Below are positions 5,680 to 7,249 of a stretch of 7,249 nucleotides of DNA, piece by piece. The position numbers were made by a program, and so were the translations under genes. How positions within the stretch are numbered: the first letter of the stretch is position 1; each line of letters starts with the position of its first letter. Under the pieces are notes generated by a model, which saw nothing but the letters and a program-made list of their open reading frames with translations, was not told the DNA's origin and ran no database searches. The DNA comes from a bacterium (GTDB lineage Bacteria > Bacillota > Clostridia > Christensenellales > CAG-138). Where the stretch lies: NCBI GenBank assembly GCA_029218485.1, contig JAQXRK010000029.1:1-7249 (forward strand), given 5' to 3'.

Positions 5680-5683
5680 TAAT
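5655..5683 (+). promoter_or_regulatory. Promoter of the PH-domain gene
   Basis: A perfect TATAAT (5678-5683) stands 17 bases after a weak -35, TGGAAA (5655-5660). A better -35-like TTGAAC (5649-5654) is 23 bases away, too far for normal spacing. Transcription would begin near 5690, and AGGAGG at 5700-5705 is placed to start translation at 5716. This box interleaves with the divergent operon promoter, so the two polymerases cannot bind together. Confidence 0.6.
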
Positions 5684-5715
5684 GAAGCAAATGATGCTCA
5701 GGAGGCTCGCAAAAA

Positions 5716-6165
5716 ATGGAAAAGCTGCAATCATTCGTCGAGGATCCGATTCTTTGGCATGACCGCAAGCGCATTCTCGGCATGCCGATCAGCTTTACCC
5801 GCTACAGCGTGGATCAATCCCGCCTGTACTGCAAGGCCGGCCTGTTTACCACGACGACCGACGAGCTGATGCTCTACCGCATTCTCGATATCAAACTCAC
5901 GCAGACATTGGGGCAGAAGATCTTTGGCGTCGGCACGATAACACTGTTCACCGCCGATCAGAGCAACCATCAGCAGGATTTGGTCAACATCAAAAAGCCG
6001 GACGCCGTGCGCAAGTTTCTGAGCAAGCTGATCGAGCACGAGCGGATGGAAAAGCACATCACCGGCCGGGAGATGTACGGCAGCGCCAGCATCGGCCAGA
6101 GCCACGACGGCTGCAGCGACGAACCCAATTTTGTGGACCTCGACGGCGACGGCATCCCGGGCTGA
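5716..6165 (+). CDS. Bacterial PH-domain protein with Asp/Gly-rich C-terminal tail
   Basis: The 149-residue protein begins with a bacterial PH-like domain of the bPH_2/YdbS (DUF304) type, about residues 10-110. PILWHDRKRILGMPISFTRY, a strand-turn with LYCKAGLFTTTTDELMLYRI, the DIKLTQTLGQKIFGVGTI segment, and a final helix KPDAVRKFLSKLIEHER are characteristic of the fold. No transmembrane helix or signal peptide is seen, so it is probably cytoplasmic; the family's biochemical role is unknown. The last 30 residues are different: polar, with Cys and Gly, ending in DLDGDGIPG (141-149). D-x-D-x-D-G is the opening of an EF-hand or thrombospondin-3-type calcium loop, cut off by the stop. AGGAGG (5700-5705) ten bases before the ATG fixes the start. 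It is transcribed alone, from a promoter interleaved with that of the CDF operon, and ends at a strong terminator. Confidence 0.8.
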   Translation: MEKLQSFVEDPILWHDRKRILGMPISFTRYSVDQSRLYCKAGLFTTTTDELMLYRILDIKLTQTLGQKIFGVGTITLFTADQSNHQQDLVNIKKPDAVRKFLSKLIEHERMEKHITGREMYGSASIGQSHDGCSDEPNFVDLDGDGIPG

Positions 6166-6188
6166 ACCAACCGGCATACGGCATGGTC

Positions 6189-6228
6189 AAAACGCGGTTT
6201 TACAAGAGACTGTAAAACCGCGTTTTTT
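6189..6228. terminator. Bidirectional terminator between the PH gene and hflX
   Basis: Bases 6189-6204 and 6211-6226 form a perfect 16-bp stem (AAAACGCGGTTTTACA on the left) around the loop AGAGAC. TTTTTT runs to 6228 on the plus strand. The A-run on the left arm gives a U-run on the minus strand, so it can end both the PH gene (stop 6165) and convergent hflX (stop 6265). Confidence 0.93.
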
Positions 6229-6264
6229 CTGTCCTTCTTCCCCTGCCGCGCTGAAAAGGCGACC

Positions 6265-7249
6265 CTATGACAGCTTTTTCTGCACGCGCCAGAGCTGCGA
6301 TTCATCGAGCAGCGCCGACACATGCGTGCCATCTTCCTCATGCGACTCCGACTGTACGGCGCCGAGCGAATACAAAAGCTGCATGACATCGTACCGGTCA
6401 TACGGCACCACGAGCTCAACGCGCACCTGCGCGCTGGAGAGGGCCTGCTCGATCCCGGCGAGCAGGGCGTCGATCCCCTCGCCGCTGATCGCGCTGATGG
6501 CAACGGCATTGCCGCGCAGCGCCGGCGGAGCGGGCAGCGCATCCACCTTGTTATAAACGTTGATGCGGGGCGTATCCGACGCGCCGAGACTCGCGATGAC
6601 CTCCTCGACCACGCGCATCTGTACATCATAATACGGGCTGGTCGCATCGATGACATGAAGAATCAGCGATGCCTCCCGAACCTCCTCGAGCGTGGAGCGA
6701 AACGCACGCACCAGATCGTGCGGCAGCTTGTTGATAAAGCCGACCGTATCGGAGAGCAGACACTCGCCGCCGGACGGCAGCGGAATCTGCCGCACAACGG
6801 GGTCAAGCGTGGCAAACAGCTTGTCCTCCGCCAGAACGCTGCTCTCGGAGAGGCGGTTGAGCAGCGTGGACTTGCCGGCATTGGTATAGCCGACGAGCGC
6901 AATGGTCGGCACGGCATTTTTTGCGCGCCGCTCGCGCCGCAGACCCCGCTGCTTTTCAATCTCCTGCAATTCCTGCTCCAGTTCAAACACGCGGCGGCGG
7001 ATGCGGCGGCGATCGATCTCCAGTTTCTTTTCGCCGGGGCCGCGCATGCCCACGCCGGAGGCGCCCTGCCGTGACAGCACCCGGCCCATGCCCAGCAGCC
7101 GCGGCAGGCGGTACTGGAGCTGCGCCAGCTCCACCTGCAGCTTGCCCTCGCGCGACTGCGCGCGCACGGCAAAGATATCGAGGATGAGCATTGTGCGGTC
7201 GATGATCGGCACGCCGAGCTTTTCCTCCAAATTCCGCATCTGGATGGCC
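6265..7249 (-). CDS. hflX: Ribosome-associated GTPase HflX (N-terminus beyond the window)
   Basis: The frame is open to the window edge (about 328 codons seen), and an upstream A-I-Q continues before the first Met at 7239, so the gene starts outside. ProteinS of this family are usually about 410-430 residues, so roughly 90-100 are missing. The signature of the HflX domain is complete: DRTMLILDIFAVRAQSREGK, the ELAQLQYRLPRL helix, and SGVGMRGPGEKKLEIDRRRI, then a coiled linker rich in Glu and Arg. The G domain follows with G1 GYTNAGKST, G3 DTVGF, G4 NKVD and G5 SAISGEG. HflX binds the 50S subunit and splits or rescues stalled 70S ribosomes, particularly under heat stress, using GTP. The usual GETQLE is GEKKLE here, a conservative variant. 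The C-terminal region (VELVVPYDRYDVMQLLYSLG) is intact. Identity is secure. Confidence 0.96.
   Translation of the reverse strand, partial: AIQMRNLEEKLGVPIIDRTMLILDIFAVRAQSREGKLQVELAQLQYRLPRLLGMGRVLSRQGASGVGMRGPGEKKLEIDRRRIRRRVFELEQELQEIEKQRGLRRERRAKNAVPTIALVGYTNAGKSTLLNRLSESSVLAEDKLFATLDPVVRQIPLPSGGECLLSDTVGFINKLPHDLVRAFRSTLEEVREASLILHVIDATSPYYDVQMRVVEEVIASLGASDTPRINVYNKVDALPAPPALRGNAVAISAISGEGIDALLAGIEQALSSAQVRVELVVPYDRYDVMQLLYSLGAVQSESHEEDGTHVSALLDESQLWRVQKKLS

Noticed and set aside
1..7249. Mobile element, phage, CRISPR, tRNA or rRNA
   Set aside because: No transposase, integrase, terminal repeats, repeat-spacer pattern or RNA-gene signature was found on either strand.

Overview
The window looks like the chromosome of a GC-rich member of the Bacillota, probably class Clostridia. 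The signs are purine-rich AGGAGG-type ribosome binding sites, short 3' to 5' intergenic gaps, sigma-A-type promoters standing out as AT-rich islands in GC-rich DNA, and a clostridial-looking set of genes (HflX, bacterial PH-domain protein, CDF exporter, GH2/MFS pair). Genus cannot be told from the sequence. I see no mobile element, tRNA, rRNA or CRISPR array.

Layout, left to right. (1) Bases 1-156 are the 3' end of a plus-strand P-type cation ATPase, closed by a hairpin terminator. (2) About 400 bases carry no protein gene. They hold a good promoter (248-276) followed by a heavily structured transcript (from about 283 to about 478). I read this as a stand-alone noncoding RNA; a raiA-motif RNA is my best but unproven guess. 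(3) Bases 553-5361 are a tight four-gene minus-strand operon, in transcription order: CDF-family metal exporter, MFS (GPH-like) sugar transporter, cytoplasmic family 2 glycoside hydrolase, GNAT acetyltransferase. Gaps are 20, -23 (overlap) and 12 bases. (4) Bases 5362-5715 are a divergent control region. It has two outward-facing, interleaved promoters with near-symmetrical -10 boxes, and a leader of about 270 bases, GC-rich and hairpin-rich, before the operon. (5) A plus-strand bacterial PH-domain protein (5716-6165) ends in an EF-hand-like Asp/Gly tail. (6) A 16-bp perfect hairpin (6189-6226) separates it from convergent hflX, whose N-terminus lies beyond the right edge.

How the genes may work together: the MFS transporter and the GH2 enzyme form a plausible import-and-hydrolyse pair for a small glycoside, since neither gene shows a secreted product. 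The CDF protein has an Asn/Asp plus Asp/Asp intramembrane site rather than the zinc-type His/Asp pair, which points to Mn(II) (or Fe(II)) export. It also has two tandem C-terminal cytoplasmic domains. Why a metal exporter leads a sugar operon behind a long structured leader is the main open question. The most rewarding places to look are the structured RNA at 283-478 and the leader/divergent promoter at 5362-5683; the rest is well-known families in ordinary order.
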